Shown here: positions 49,075 through 58,035 of the stretch, one piece after another
Layout: each line of letters opens with the position of its first letter
Numbering within the stretch: position 1 is the stretch's first letter
Origin: Pseudomonas leptonychotis
Lineage (GTDB): Bacteria > Pseudomonadota > Gammaproteobacteria > Pseudomonadales > Pseudomonadaceae
NCBI RefSeq assembly: GCF_004920405.1
Contig: NZ_RFLV01000001.1
Span: 868,001-932,000 of the forward strand
Length of the DNA stretch: 64,000 nucleotides
Direction of reading: 5' to 3'
Notes under the pieces: model-generated
Database searches by the model: none
Seen by the model: the letters and a program-made list of their open reading frames with translations, nothing else
Told to the model about the DNA's origin: nothing
Translations under genes and position numbers: made by a program

Positions 49075-50313
49075 ATGTCCAGTCTTCTGCTGCGCCACCA
49101 TCGCCCTTTTCTCGCGTTCTGGTTCGCCCGGGTTTTCACTGCCAGCGGCTTTCAGATGATTACCGTGGCCATCGGCTGGCAGATGTATGCGCTGACCGGC
49201 AACGTGCTCGACCTCGGCTTGGTCGGGCTGATCGAATTTATGCCGAAGATTCTGTTTATCCTGATTACCGGCCATGTCGCCGACCGCTTTGATCGGCGCA
49301 AGGTGGCGGCGCTGTGCCAGGGCGCACAGGGGTTGATTGCACTGGGCCTGCTGCTCGGCAGCGGTGCAGGAGGTATCAGCCGGGAAATGATCTTTGTCAT
49401 CGCCTTTCTGCTCGGCACCGCCCGCGCGTTTGAGATGCCCACCACCCAAGCGCTACTGCCGAACATCGTGCCAAGCAACCTGTTCCCGGCCGCCGTCGCC
49501 GCCTCGGCATCGGCCATGCAGGCCGCCACCATCGTCGCCCCGGCGCTCGGCGGCTTGCTCTATGCGCTCGGCACTCACTGGGTCTACGGCCCTGCCGTGG
49601 TGCTCTACAGCTGCGCCCTGAGCCTGATGCTGAGCCTGCCTGCGCGCCAATTACCGCTTAAACAGAAAGTCTCACTGGAATCGTTGCTGGCGGGTTTTCG
49701 CTTTATTCGCAGCCGCCCGGCCGTGTTCGGCGCGATTTCTATGGACATGTGTGCGGTGCTGCTGAGCGGCGCCACCGCGCTGCTCCCGGTGTTTGCCAAG
49801 GACATTCTGCTCACCGGCCCCTGGGGCCTCGGCCTGTTGCGCTCGGCGCCAGCGGTGGGCGCACTGCTGATGTCACTGTGGCTGACGCGCTTCCCCATCG
49901 AGCGCCGAGTCGGCCCGGTGCTGTTCACCTCGGTGGCGATCTTCGGCGTGGCGACCATCGGCTTTGGCCTCTCCACCTCACTCTGGTTCAGCCTCGCCGC
50001 TTTGGTACTGCTGGGCGCCGCGGACATGATCAGCATGGTGATTCGCTCCGCCTTCGTGCAGCTGCAAACCCCGGATGAGATGCGCGGCCGAGTCGGCGCC
50101 GTCAACGGTCTGTTTATCGGTGCGTCCAACCAACTCGGGGATTTCCGCGCCGGCGTCAGCGCCGCGTGGTTCGGCACAGTGCCAGCGGTGATGATTGGCG
50201 GGGTGGGTGCGTTAGTGGTCACCGGTTTGTGGATTCGCCTATTCCCAGAGCTGGCCAAGCGCGACCACATGCATCCACAGCCAAATCCGCAACCGCCGAG
50301 CGCAGCCGCTTAA
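49075..50313 (+). CDS. MFS transporter, EntS-like
   Basis: 412 aa, 12 predicted helices, MFS_3/EntS group: RHHRPFLAFWFARVFTASG at the start and GHVADRFDRRKVAAL as the conserved loop 2-3 motif. Possible export of a siderophore or drug; the substrate cannot be told. The frame is open 29 codons upstream, but MSSLLLRHHRPF is the natural start. Its stop overlaps the convergent DJ-1 gene by 4 bp. Confidence 0.87.
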   Translation: MSSLLLRHHRPFLAFWFARVFTASGFQMITVAIGWQMYALTGNVLDLGLVGLIEFMPKILFILITGHVADRFDRRKVAALCQGAQGLIALGLLLGSGAGGISREMIFVIAFLLGTARAFEMPTTQALLPNIVPSNLFPAAVAASASAMQAATIVAPALGGLLYALGTHWVYGPAVVLYSCALSLMLSLPARQLPLKQKVSLESLLAGFRFIRSRPAVFGAISMDMCAVLLSGATALLPVFAKDILLTGPWGLGLLRSAPAVGALLMSLWLTRFPIERRVGPVLFTSVAIFGVATIGFGLSTSLWFSLAALVLLGAADMISMVIRSAFVQLQTPDEMRGRVGAVNGLFIGASNQLGDFRAGVSAAWFGTVPAVMIGGVGALVVTGLWIRLFPELAKRDHMHPQPNPQPPSAAA

Positions 50314-50864
50314 CCGACCAGCATGGCCTCCGCCACCTGCTTGCGCATGGAGCGGCCAGCCAACTGCTCGACCAGGGTCAGAGCAAACTCCAGAGCTGTG
50401 CCTGGGCCCTGACTGGTGATGCAATTGCCGTCCACCACCACGGGCTGATCAACAAACACACAGCCGCTCAGGCGATCACTAAAGGTCGGATAGCAGGTCA
50501 TGCGCCGCTGCTTGAGCACGCCGTACTGCTGCAAGGCCACAGCAGGCGCCGCGCAGATGGCGGCGAACAACTTGCCGGCCTTGGCCTGTTCACGCACTCG
50601 CTCGGCCAACGGTTCACTCTCCGCCAGACGCTGCGCGCCGGGCATGCCACCGGGTAGCACAATCAGGTCGAAGGGCTGGGCCAGTACATCCACCAGCATG
50701 GTGTCGGCCGTCAGGCGCGTGCCACGGGCACAGGTGATCATCCGTCGACTTTCGATACTGGCCACCACCACCTCGATCTCGGCACGGCGCAACACATCGA
50801 TCAGTGTCACGCACTCAAGGTCTTCTACGCCATCGGCGATGCTGATAAGGGCGCGTTGGGTCAT
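50310..50864 (-). CDS. DJ-1/YajL family protein
   Basis: 184 aa, one DJ-1/PfpI domain. Nucleophile C104 in FAAICAAPAVAL and the acidic E14 or E17 in ADGVEDLECV form the redox-sensitive site. YajL-type proteins act as chaperones or glyoxalases under oxidative or carbonyl stress; the precise activity is disputed. Ends tail-to-tail with the MFS gene. Confidence 0.9.
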   Translation of the reverse strand: MTQRALISIADGVEDLECVTLIDVLRRAEIEVVVASIESRRMITCARGTRLTADTMLVDVLAQPFDLIVLPGGMPGAQRLAESEPLAERVREQAKAGKLFAAICAAPAVALQQYGVLKQRRMTCYPTFSDRLSGCVFVDQPVVVDGNCITSQGPGTALEFALTLVEQLAGRSMRKQVAEAMLVG

Positions 50865-50914
50865 TCGATCACTCCTGGCAAATCGAGTCCGAAAACTGTC
50901 TGCACGGTCATAAA

Positions 50915-50943
50915 TTCACCCATTTCAGACTAGCTGATATGAT
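50915..50943 (+). promoter_or_regulatory. Probable promoter for purine permease
   Basis: TTCACC (50915-50920), a 17-bp spacer and TATGAT (50938-50943). It gives a 5' leader of about 100 nt that contains the hairpin at 50967-51000. Confidence 0.5.
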
Positions 50944-50966
50944 GCGCGGCGTTTTCCAGATCACCC

Positions 50967-51000
50967 GCAAAGCATGCACAGATGCGTGGATGTGCTTTGC
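50967..51000 (+). promoter_or_regulatory. Leader hairpin before purine permease
   Basis: GCAAAGCA (50967-50974) pairs with TGCTTTGC (50993-51000), 8 bp, in the mRNA leader. No poly-T and no match to a known purine aptamer. Confidence 0.4.
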
Positions 51001-51048
51001 TTTCGCTTTGTCTAAACACGATAAAAAACCGCTACGGGGAGCTCCGCC

Positions 51049-52341
51049 ATGCTGGAAAGACTGTTCCAACTCAACGCCCACAACACCACGGTGCGCACTG
51101 AAGTTCTGGCGGGGCTGACCACCTTCCTGACCATGGCTTACATTCTTTTCGTAAATCCCAACATGCTCGCCGAAACCGGCATGGACAAGGGCGCGGTGTT
51201 TGTTGCCACCTGCCTAGCCGCAGCCATTGGCTCGGCCATCATGGGCCTGGTTGCCAACTACCCAATCGCCCTCGCACCGGGCATGGGCCTGAACGCCTTC
51301 TTTACCTACACCGTGGTACTGACCATGGGTCATACCTGGCAGGTGGCGCTGGGCGCGGTCTTCCTCTCGGGGGTGATCTTCTTTTTGCTGTCGATCTTCA
51401 AGATTCGTGAGTGGATCATCAACAGCATCCCCATGGCGCTGCGCGCCGGCATTGCGGCGGGTATTGGCCTGTTCCTAGCGATCATCGCGCTGAAAAACGC
51501 CGGTATCGTGGTGGATAACCCAGCCACCTTGGTGGGTCTGGGCGACCTCAGCCAGGGCGGCCCACTGCTGGCCTGCCTGGGTTTCTTCGTGATTGCTGCA
51601 CTGGCCTATCGCCGTGTCACCGGCGCGGTGATGATTGGCATTCTGCTGGTCACTGGCCTGTCGATCCTGTTCGGCTTGTCGCAGCTCAGCGGTGTGGTCT
51701 CGATGCCACCATCACTGATGCCAACGCTGATGCAGCTGGACATCATGGGCGCGCTGGATATCGGCCTGCTCAGCGTGATTTTCGCCTTCCTCTTCGTCGA
51801 CCTGTTCGACACTTCGGGCACTCTGGTCGGCGTGGCGCAGAAAGCCAACCTGCTGGATAAAGACGGCAAAATGCCCAAGCTCGGCCGCGCCCTGCTGGCC
51901 GACAGCACCGCGACCATGGCCGGCGCGGCACTGGGCACCTCGACCACCACCAGCTACATCGAGTCCGCAGCAGGCATTAGCGCCGGCGGCCGTACCGGCC
52001 TGACCGCGTGCGTAGTCGCCATTTTGTTCCTGTTGGCGCTGTTCTTTGCTCCGCTGGCGGGCGCCGTACCCGCCTTCGCCACCGCGCCGGCGCTGCTGTT
52101 CGTCGCCGTACTGATGATGAGCAGCCTGGCGCAGATCGACTGGGACGACCTCACCGTCGCCGCTCCGGTCGTCATCGCTGCCCTGGCCATGCCGCTGACC
52201 TTCTCGATTGCCAACGGCATTGCCTTTGGCTTTATCGCCTGGACCGTGATCAAGCTGCTCGCCGGCCGCTGGCGCGACCTCAACCCGGCGCTAGTGGTGC
52301 TTTCCGCCTTGTTTGTAATCAAACTGGCCTACTTCGCCTGA
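51049..52341 (+). CDS. NCS2/AzgA-type purine permease
   Basis: 430 aa with about 13 membrane helices. AzgA group signatures: [52 protein letters not shown] and [20 protein letters not shown]. Probably proton-coupled uptake of adenine, guanine or hypoxanthine; which of these cannot be decided. Starts at ATG 51049 after GGGGAGC. Confidence 0.92.
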   Translation: MLERLFQLNAHNTTVRTEVLAGLTTFLTMAYILFVNPNMLAETGMDKGAVFVATCLAAAIGSAIMGLVANYPIALAPGMGLNAFFTYTVVLTMGHTWQVALGAVFLSGVIFFLLSIFKIREWIINSIPMALRAGIAAGIGLFLAIIALKNAGIVVDNPATLVGLGDLSQGGPLLACLGFFVIAALAYRRVTGAVMIGILLVTGLSILFGLSQLSGVVSMPPSLMPTLMQLDIMGALDIGLLSVIFAFLFVDLFDTSGTLVGVAQKANLLDKDGKMPKLGRALLADSTATMAGAALGTSTTTSYIESAAGISAGGRTGLTACVVAILFLLALFFAPLAGAVPAFATAPALLFVAVLMMSSLAQIDWDDLTVAAPVVIAALAMPLTFSIANGIAFGFIAWTVIKLLAGRWRDLNPALVVLSALFVIKLAYFA

Positions 52342-52347
52342 TGACCC

Positions 52348-52380
52348 GCTGGATCGGCGCTCCCGATCCAGCCCTTTTTT
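52348..52380 (+). terminator. Terminator between purine permease and trmA
   Basis: Perfect 10-bp stem GCTGGATCGG / CCGATCCAGC with a 5-nt loop and CCTTTTTT, 7 bp after the permease stop. Its T run ends only 14 bp before the trmA start. Confidence 0.9.
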
Positions 52381-52393
52381 GAAAGAGTCCTGC

Positions 52394-53482
52394 ATGAGTC
52401 GTTCCCAGTTCGATCCCGCCAGTTACGCCGCCCAACTTGCTGAAAAGCAACAGCGCCTGATTGAGCTGCTGGCGCCGTTCGACGCCCCTCCCCCGGAGGT
52501 ATTCGAGTCGCCGCGTGAGCACTATCGCTTGCGCGCCGAATTCCGCCTGTGGCGCGAAGACGGTGATCGTCATTACGCCATGTTCGAGGCCGGCGATAAC
52601 CTCAATCCGATTTTCTTCGAAGACTTCCCCATTGCCAGCGCGCAAATCAATACGCTCATGCCGCGCCTGAAAGCGGCGTGGCAAGCCAGCAGCGCGTTGA
52701 GTTTTAAGCTGTTTCAGGTCGAGTTCCTCACCACACTGGCCGGCGATGCGCTGATTACCCTGTGCTACCACCGCCCGCTAGACGCCGCATGGCAAGCTGC
52801 CGCCGAGCAACTTGCGAGCGAATTGCAGGTGAGCATCATTGGCCGCTCCAAAGGCAAACGCAGCGTGATCGGCAAGGACTATGTCGAGGAAAAGCTCACA
52901 GTCGCGGGCCGGACTTTCAGCTATCGCCAACCCGAAGGCGCCTTCACCCAGCCTAACGGCGATGTGAACCAGAAGATGCTCAACTGGGCTTTTGCAGCGC
53001 TTGGCGAGCGCCAGGACGACCTGCTGGAGCTGTATTGCGGTAACGGCAACTTCACCCTGCCGCTGGCCACCCGCGTGCGCAAAGTACTGGCCACCGAGAT
53101 CAGTAAAACATCAGTTAATGCAGCCTTGGCCAACCTGGCTGATAACGGCGTGGACAACATTACCCTGGTGCGCCTGTCCGCCGAAGAGCTGACCGAAGCA
53201 CTTAATGAGGTGCGCCCGTTCCGCCGCTTGGCCGGCATCGACCTGAAAAGCTATGACTTCGGCAGCGTCTTCGTCGACCCGCCGCGCGCCGGCATGGACC
53301 CGGATACCTGCGAGCTGACCCGCCGCTTCGAGCGCATCCTCTACATCTCCTGCAACCCGGAAACCTTGGCCGCCAACATCGCCCAGCTCAGCGACACCCA
53401 CAAAGTGACGCGTTGCGCGCTGTTCGACCAGTTCCCCTACACCCACCATATGGAATCAGGCGTATTGCTGGAGCGGCGCTAG
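52394..53482 (+). CDS. trmA: tRNA (uracil-54-C5)-methyltransferase TrmA
   Basis: 362-aa SAM enzyme making ribothymidine-54 in tRNA and m5U in tm[19 protein letters not shown] is the SAM site, VFVDPPRAG motif IV, and [11 protein letters not shown] carries the nucleophilic Cys; [10 protein letters not shown] at the end holds the general-base Glu. Start [15 protein letters not shown] at 52394 after AAAGAG. It immediately follows a terminator, so its promoter must lie upstream in the permease gene or expression depends on read-through. Confidence 0.95.
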   Translation: MSRSQFDPASYAAQLAEKQQRLIELLAPFDAPPPEVFESPREHYRLRAEFRLWREDGDRHYAMFEAGDNLNPIFFEDFPIASAQINTLMPRLKAAWQASSALSFKLFQVEFLTTLAGDALITLCYHRPLDAAWQAAAEQLASELQVSIIGRSKGKRSVIGKDYVEEKLTVAGRTFSYRQPEGAFTQPNGDVNQKMLNWAFAALGERQDDLLELYCGNGNFTLPLATRVRKVLATEISKTSVNAALANLADNGVDNITLVRLSAEELTEALNEVRPFRRLAGIDLKSYDFGSVFVDPPRAGMDPDTCELTRRFERILYISCNPETLAANIAQLSDTHKVTRCALFDQFPYTHHMESGVLLERR

Positions 53483-53613
53483 CGTTACCGTGCCACCCCC
53501 AGCGGTTGATTGCTCAAGCAGCAGACCCATCGGCAGATTGGCGTAACAGGTTGCGCCGTTATCTAAACTGCTGACCGCGGGTGCGCCAGCACCCTTCTCC
53601 CGAGGAGTCGCCA

Positions 53614-54108
53614 ATGCACCGTTATCTGCTAGCCCTGCTGCTGCCCTTGCTGAGCGCCTGCATCAGCGCACCTGAACCCTCAGCGCACGTGCTGCAGCCG
53701 GCGCCAGATAACCCACAGCAAACCTTCAATGTCAGCGCGATAAGAACCAGCGGCCACCGCATGGATCTGGAGCAGCGTTTCAACCTTGCGGTTGAGAACG
53801 CGCTGCTCGCCAAAGGCTATCGACTCAATGCAGCGCAGCCTGATATGCAGGTCATCTACGCCTTAGGCCTGGCCCATGAACAAGGTATTGAGCTCGCGCC
53901 AGTGGCCGTGGGCGGCACGGTTTACACCCAGACCCGCGCCACCGACGATGAGCGGGCGCGCCTGGCCTTACGCATTCTCGACAGCCAAACCCAAGCGGTG
54001 CTGTTCCAGGCGCAGATCAGCCGCCAGCTGCACAACCCGGACATGAGCCAGGAAAACTTCAACCGTGGCGTGGCCGAGATTCTGCAAGGCTTCCCCGACG
54101 CGCGTTAA
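53614..54108 (+). CDS. DUF4136 lipoprotein
   Basis: 164 aa. Lipobox LLSACIS with acylated C16 in MHRYLLALLLPLLSACIS. Mature part contains YRLNAAQPDMQVIYALGL and YTQTRATDDERARLALRIL, consistent with the DUF4136 family; outer-membrane-anchored, function unknown. CGAGGAG precedes the ATG. Confidence 0.85.
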   Translation: MHRYLLALLLPLLSACISAPEPSAHVLQPAPDNPQQTFNVSAIRTSGHRMDLEQRFNLAVENALLAKGYRLNAAQPDMQVIYALGLAHEQGIELAPVAVGGTVYTQTRATDDERARLALRILDSQTQAVLFQAQISRQLHNPDMSQENFNRGVAEILQGFPDAR

Positions 54109-54109
54109 C

Positions 54110-54496
54110 TCAGAGACGTTGCACGCCGCGCAGCGCCCAGAAGCACAGGCCCACCGACACCACCTCAAGCAGCAGCGCATAGAAATTAAACGTCTGCTGC
54201 GCGCCACCATCGAGCCAAAGCCCGCCGATGCGGGCCAATGCCAGCGAGCTGTACAGCAGCACCAGCAAAGTCAAGGCTGCGCGAGTCAGGTCAAAACGGC
54301 TCAATGACAAGCCGATAAATGCCGCCAGCCCAATCTGCAAACCGCCGTAAAACGCGCGCATGTCAGTGGCTGCCGCCGGCGACATCAACAGCATGCCGCT
54401 GAGGTTGGCCATTTCATGCGGTCGAACAAAATAAGCCAAGCCCAGGCCGGCCAACGCCAGCAGTTGAATCACCAGAACTACGCGTGCAAACAGCAT
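54110..54496 (-). CDS. DUF4345 family membrane protein
   Basis: 128 aa with four hydrophobic helices: MLFARVVLVIQLLALAGLGL, a central ATDMRAFYGGLQIGLAAFIG (the RAFYGG motif is typical of DUF4345), and two more. AAGGA precedes the ATG at 54496. Convergent with the lipoprotein gene, 1 bp apart. Function unknown. Confidence 0.8.
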   Translation of the reverse strand: MLFARVVLVIQLLALAGLGLAYFVRPHEMANLSGMLLMSPAAATDMRAFYGGLQIGLAAFIGLSLSRFDLTRAALTLLVLLYSSLALARIGGLWLDGGAQQTFNFYALLLEVVSVGLCFWALRGVQRL

Positions 54497-54625
54497 GGAA
54501 AGCGTCCTTACCCCGAGAGTCGTGCGCGCAGCATAAGCCGCCCCGACCAATCCGCAAACCCGCATCACTTGGGCTCGCCCGCGCACAGCGTTATGCTCGC
54601 TTCATCACCCTTGGAGATCATGCAC

Positions 54626-55060
54626 ATGCGCCGCCTTATTCTGCTCGCCGGACTCTTCAGCAGCCTGGCCAACGCCGCCGAACTGCTGACCATCGACGTG
54701 CACCGCGACCCGCACTGCGGCTGCTGCAAAGCCTGGATCAGCCACCTGCAAGACAACGGCTTTACCGTCAACGACCATGTCGAAGACAACATGAGTGCGC
54801 TTAAACAACGTCTCGGTGTGCCGCCGCGCCTGGCCTCGTGCCATACCGGCGTGATCGACGGCAAGTTCGTCGAAGGCCATGTACCGGCGGCTGACATTCT
54901 CAAGTTGAGCCGACAGCCTGACCTGCTGGGTGCGGCAGTACCGGGCATGCCCACCGGCTCCCCCGGCATGGAACGTGGCGATATCCGCGATGCCTACCAG
55001 GTCATCGGCCTGGATAAGCAAGGCCAAGAACGCGTGCTCAGCGATTACCCAAGCAACTGA
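54626..55060 (+). CDS. DUF411 periplasmic metal-binding protein
   Basis: 144 aa with signal peptide MRRLILLAGLFSSLANA. DUF411 core: VHRDPHCGCCKAWISHL (CGCC motif) and RLASCHTGVIDGKFVEGHVP. DUF411 proteins are linked to copper handling; the exact role is unproven. GGAG sits 9 nt before this ATG; the ATG two codons earlier is only 3 nt from it. Confidence 0.87.
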   Translation: MRRLILLAGLFSSLANAAELLTIDVHRDPHCGCCKAWISHLQDNGFTVNDHVEDNMSALKQRLGVPPRLASCHTGVIDGKFVEGHVPAADILKLSRQPDLLGAAVPGMPTGSPGMERGDIRDAYQVIGLDKQGQERVLSDYPSN

Positions 55061-55136
55061 GCCGCTGACGACTGGGCTGGACAAGCGCCGCCGGCCGACG
55101 ACACTCAAAGGTGCTAAACCATAAGGAATGCAACAA

Positions 55137-56009
55137 ATGCGCTGGAAACGGGCAAGACGCAGTGACAACGTGGTGGATGCGCGCGGCAGCAGTGGACGGC
55201 GCATGGGTGGAGGCAAAGGCCTGACCCTCGGTGGTGTGGCCATCGTGGTGATCGTTGGCCTGCTCAGCGGCCAAGACCCCATGCAGATCCTCGGCCAGCT
55301 GGCCGGGCAAGCCATGCAAGGCGGCTCGCCAAGCCAGCAACAGAGTACGGCACCGCCAGTTAATGATGAGCAATCCGAGTTCGTCCGCGCCGTGCTCGGC
55401 GACACCGAAGACACCTGGCGGGAGATCTTTCAAGGCGCCAAACAGCAATACCGCGACCCAACCCTGGTGCTGTTTAGTGGCGGAGTAAATTCGGCCTGCG
55501 GTTTTGCCAACTCGGCGGTCGGGCCGTTCTACTGCCCGGGCGATCAACGGGTGTATATCGACCTGGCGTTCTTTCGCGAGCTGGAGCAGCGCTTCGGCGC
55601 AGCGGGCGATTTTGCCCAAGCCTATGTGATTGCCCATGAAGTCGGCCATCACGTGCAAACCCTGCTGGGTGTCTCAGCCAGGGTCAATGCCGCACGCCAA
55701 CGTGGCGAGCGGGTGGAAGGCGCCACCGGCTTACTGGTCCGCCAGGAACTGCAAGCCGATTGCCTGGCAGGCGTATGGGCTTACCATGGCCAGCGCCGGC
55801 ATGACTGGCTGGAGCCGGGGGATATCGAGGAGGCGCTGAACGCAGCCAACGCCATCGGCGATGACCGCTTACAGAAACAGGCCAGCGGCCAGGTGGTGCC
55901 GGATTCCTTCACCCACGGCAGTTCCGAGCAACGCGTGCGCTGGTTCAAAACCGGTTTCGACGGTGGTGATATCGGCCGTTGCGATACCTTCAAGGCCACG
56001 CGCCTGTAG
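55137..56009 (+). CDS. YpfJ-family neutral zinc metallopeptidase
   Basis: 290 aa. N-terminal MRWKRARRSDNVVDARG, a hydrophobic segment (about residues 30-45, LTLGGVAIVVIVGLL), a Gly/Ser/Gln linker and a metallopeptidase domain with VIAHEVGHHVQTLLG (HExxH zinc site) and ELQADCLAGVWA. Probably membrane-anchored facing the periplasm. AAGGA lies 9 nt before the ATG at 55137; the earlier ATG at 55128 abuts it. Confidence 0.92.
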   Translation: MRWKRARRSDNVVDARGSSGRRMGGGKGLTLGGVAIVVIVGLLSGQDPMQILGQLAGQAMQGGSPSQQQSTAPPVNDEQSEFVRAVLGDTEDTWREIFQGAKQQYRDPTLVLFSGGVNSACGFANSAVGPFYCPGDQRVYIDLAFFRELEQRFGAAGDFAQAYVIAHEVGHHVQTLLGVSARVNAARQRGERVEGATGLLVRQELQADCLAGVWAYHGQRRHDWLEPGDIEEALNAANAIGDDRLQKQASGQVVPDSFTHGSSEQRVRWFKTGFDGGDIGRCDTFKATRL

Positions 56010-56066
56010 CCGCCTCATGCCGAAGGGCTACAGGCTGAACGTTGCCAGGCATGGATAACGGACATA

Positions 56067-56104
56067 AAAAATGCCGCTCACCTGGTCAGGTGAGCGGCAT
56101 TTTT
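56067..56104. terminator. Bidirectional terminator ypfJ/RIO
   Basis: Perfect 18-bp arms (56067-56084 and 56087-56104) with AAAAA and TTTTT ends and a 2-nt centre, between convergent genes. Confidence 0.92.
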
Positions 56105-56118
56105 CTCAGCAGCACCCT

Positions 56119-57006
56119 CTACTGCGCCCAGGGCGGAGGTGGCTCCTCGCCTTTGGGCGCGTCTTCGGCATTCAGCAGCGCCTGACGGCGCTCTTCGTCA
56201 GCCAGCGCGGCTTTGATTTCGCGCATCACTGCATCGATATCGGCGTCTTCTTCCGGGTCGTCGAACTCACCCGTCAGCGGGGTTTCCGGGGTTAGATCAC
56301 CAGCCTCATACAGCGCCCACATTTCCTTGGCGTACTTGGTAAAGCGCAGTTCTGGCGCGAACTGCCCAAAGTAGGCCGACATGTTACCGACGTCACGCTC
56401 AAGCATCTTGAATGCATGGTTGTTGCCTGCAGCATCAACCGCTTGCGGCAGGTCGATAATCACCGGGCCACCGGGATCGAGCAGTACGTTGAATTCCGAC
56501 AAGTCACCATGCACCAGGCCGGCGCAGAGCATTTTCACTACTTCATGAATCATGAAGGCATGGAATTCACGGGCATCGTCGGGGTGCAGGTCAACATCGT
56601 TGAGGCGCGGCGCAGCATCGCCTTCGCCGTCATCGACCAGCTCCATCAGTAATACGCCTTCGAGGAAGTCATAGGGCTTAGGCACCCGCACACCGGCATT
56701 AGCCAAGCGGAATAAGGCGGCAACCTCAGCGTTCTGCCAGGCGTCTTCCTGCCCCTTACGACCGTACTTGGAGCCTTTGGCCATGGCCCGGGCATCACGG
56801 CTGTTGCGTACCTTGCGGCCTTCTTGATATTCGGCGGCCTGGCGAAAACTGCGCTTATTGGCCTCTTTGTAAACCTTGGCGCAACGCAATTCGTCACCAC
56901 AGCGCACTATATAAACCGCCGCTTCTTTACCGCTCATCAGCGGGCGTATCACTTCATCGACCAGCCCGGCTTCGACCAGGGGTTCAATACGTTTTGGCGT
57001 CTTCAT
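56119..57006 (-). CDS. RIO-family serine protein kinase
   Basis: 295 aa. RIO1-like kinase: MSGKEAAVYIVRCGDELRCAKVYKE (residues 24-48; ATP-binding loop and Lys), catalytic HGDLSEFNVLL and metal-binding IIDLPQAVD. Acidic C-terminal tail ending PPPPWAQ. P. aeruginosa PA4780 is a close match as I recall. Substrates unknown. Bacterial RIO kinases are widespread but poorly studied. Confidence 0.9.
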   Translation of the reverse strand: MKTPKRIEPLVEAGLVDEVIRPLMSGKEAAVYIVRCGDELRCAKVYKEANKRSFRQAAEYQEGRKVRNSRDARAMAKGSKYGRKGQEDAWQNAEVAALFRLANAGVRVPKPYDFLEGVLLMELVDDGEGDAAPRLNDVDLHPDDAREFHAFMIHEVVKMLCAGLVHGDLSEFNVLLDPGGPVIIDLPQAVDAAGNNHAFKMLERDVGNMSAYFGQFAPELRFTKYAKEMWALYEAGDLTPETPLTGEFDDPEEDADIDAVMREIKAALADEERRQALLNAEDAPKGEEPPPPWAQ

Positions 57007-57377
57007 CAGCTTTAATCAGGGGTCCTGTGTTGCCCAAGTCGACTCTGCCGCCCGTTATACGGCAATCTTTAAGCAGCGCCCACCCTCCTGTCAGCATGGA
57101 CGGCATGCTTGCCGCAGAATTTTCCAGCGCCAGCACCGCAAGGTCGTCTTTTCAGACCGTTGTCGCCATCGCGACAACGCACAAAGAATCGCTCAAGCGC
57201 AACGGTTCCAGGCCCATCCAAGACCGTCTACCAAGATACGCCATGCGCCACCAGCCAGCAGCGATGCAACCAAAGAGGATCACGCACTGTCGGAGTGGGG
57301 GTACGCATCAGCCAGTAATTAGTGCCCCAAAACGTGCGGCACTCACTGGCCTGAGCCTGTAGTCATGGGGAATAACC
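57007..57377. other. Region without recognisable gene
   Basis: 371 bp upstream of the RIO gene start. A frame on the plus strand is open from 56994 to 57362 but the protein looks like random Ser/Pro/Arg-rich sequence with no ribosome-binding site. CGGAGTGGGGGTACG near 57293 has no obvious role. May be remnants of a degraded gene. Confidence 0.4.
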
Positions 57378-57782
57378 TTGAAAAGCGCCCAATCTGGCCT
57401 AAGCACTGTTACGCAGAGGCCTACCCTCTACCGACACAGCGCGCTGAGCGATCTGGCAGCCCAGCGTCATGCCCACCCCAGCCGGTGCAAGGGCATCAGC
57501 GCGCCGTGCATCGCTTCTAGCTATGTCGTCACCGCCACACCCGCACGCTATATCAGCCTCTTGTGCGCGCAATTTGCTCACAAACTGCCCGTCAGTGTTG
57601 ATGAGCAGCACGGCTGTATCGAGTTTGCGTTTGGCCTCGCGCACCTGCATGCCGACAGCGCCGGTCTGCACCTCACGGCCCTGAGCAATAGTGCGCAAGA
57701 CCTGGAAAAGCTCAAACACTTGATCGCCACCCACTTCGAGCGCTTCGCCTGGCAAGCCGAGCTGAACCTCGACTGGCAGTAG
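57378..57782 (+). CDS. DUF2218 family protein, 5' end uncertain
   Basis: Only the last 87 codons look like a protein family: SSYVVTATPARYISLLCAQF, then DEQHGCIEFAFG and LERFAWQAE-like ending FERFAWQAELNLDWQ, as in DUF2218. No ATG or GTG lies in frame near residue 45 where the family begins; the only start of the whole frame is TTG at 57378, adding 45 unrelated residues. The gene may have lost its start or may use an unusual one. Confidence 0.55.
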   Translation: MKSAQSGLSTVTQRPTLYRHSALSDLAAQRHAHPSRCKGISAPCIASSYVVTATPARYISLLCAQFAHKLPVSVDEQHGCIEFAFGLAHLHADSAGLHLTALSNSAQDLEKLKHLIATHFERFAWQAELNLDWQ

Positions 57783-57968
57783 TCACCCCGCAGGCAGGGT
57801 CAGCTCGATACGTTCCGCCAACGCGTCGTCCAAACGCTGTAGCTCGGCATGAATCGAGGCCGCGTCGGCGACCTAGGCGCGCTCCTGCTCACTCAACGAC
57901 ACCGCCGCTGACGCTGACGCGGCGAGTGACAGCCGGCTAAGCAGCAACAGAGAGCAGAGGCGCGGCAT
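57783..57968 (-). pseudogene. Small secreted protein gene with in-frame amber codon
   Basis: From ATG 57968 the frame encodes a signal-peptide-like start MPRLCSLLLLSRLSLAASAS, then SLSEQERA, an in-frame TAG (57873-57875, codon 32), and VADAASIHAELQRLDDALAE with RIELTLPAG before the TGA. The downstream part is clearly coding-like (amphipathic helix), so the gene appears broken by a nonsense mutation, perhaps CAG to TAG. Family not recognised. A sequencing error is the alternative. Confidence 0.6.
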
Positions 57969-58035
57969 GGCGGCATCCTTGTGGGTGATCATTGGTCTTC
58001 AGCTTAGGGCCTGTCGGGATTCTGGCGAACACCAC

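Noticed and set aside
50938..51048. Purine riboswitch upstream of the nucleobase permease
   Set aside because: The leader has a hairpin but not the three-way junction with conserved loop bases of the known aptamers.
56994..57362. 122-codon plus-strand frame before the DUF2218 gene
   Set aside because: It overlaps the RIO gene start, lacks a ribosome site and reads as low-information Ser/Pro/Arg sequence.
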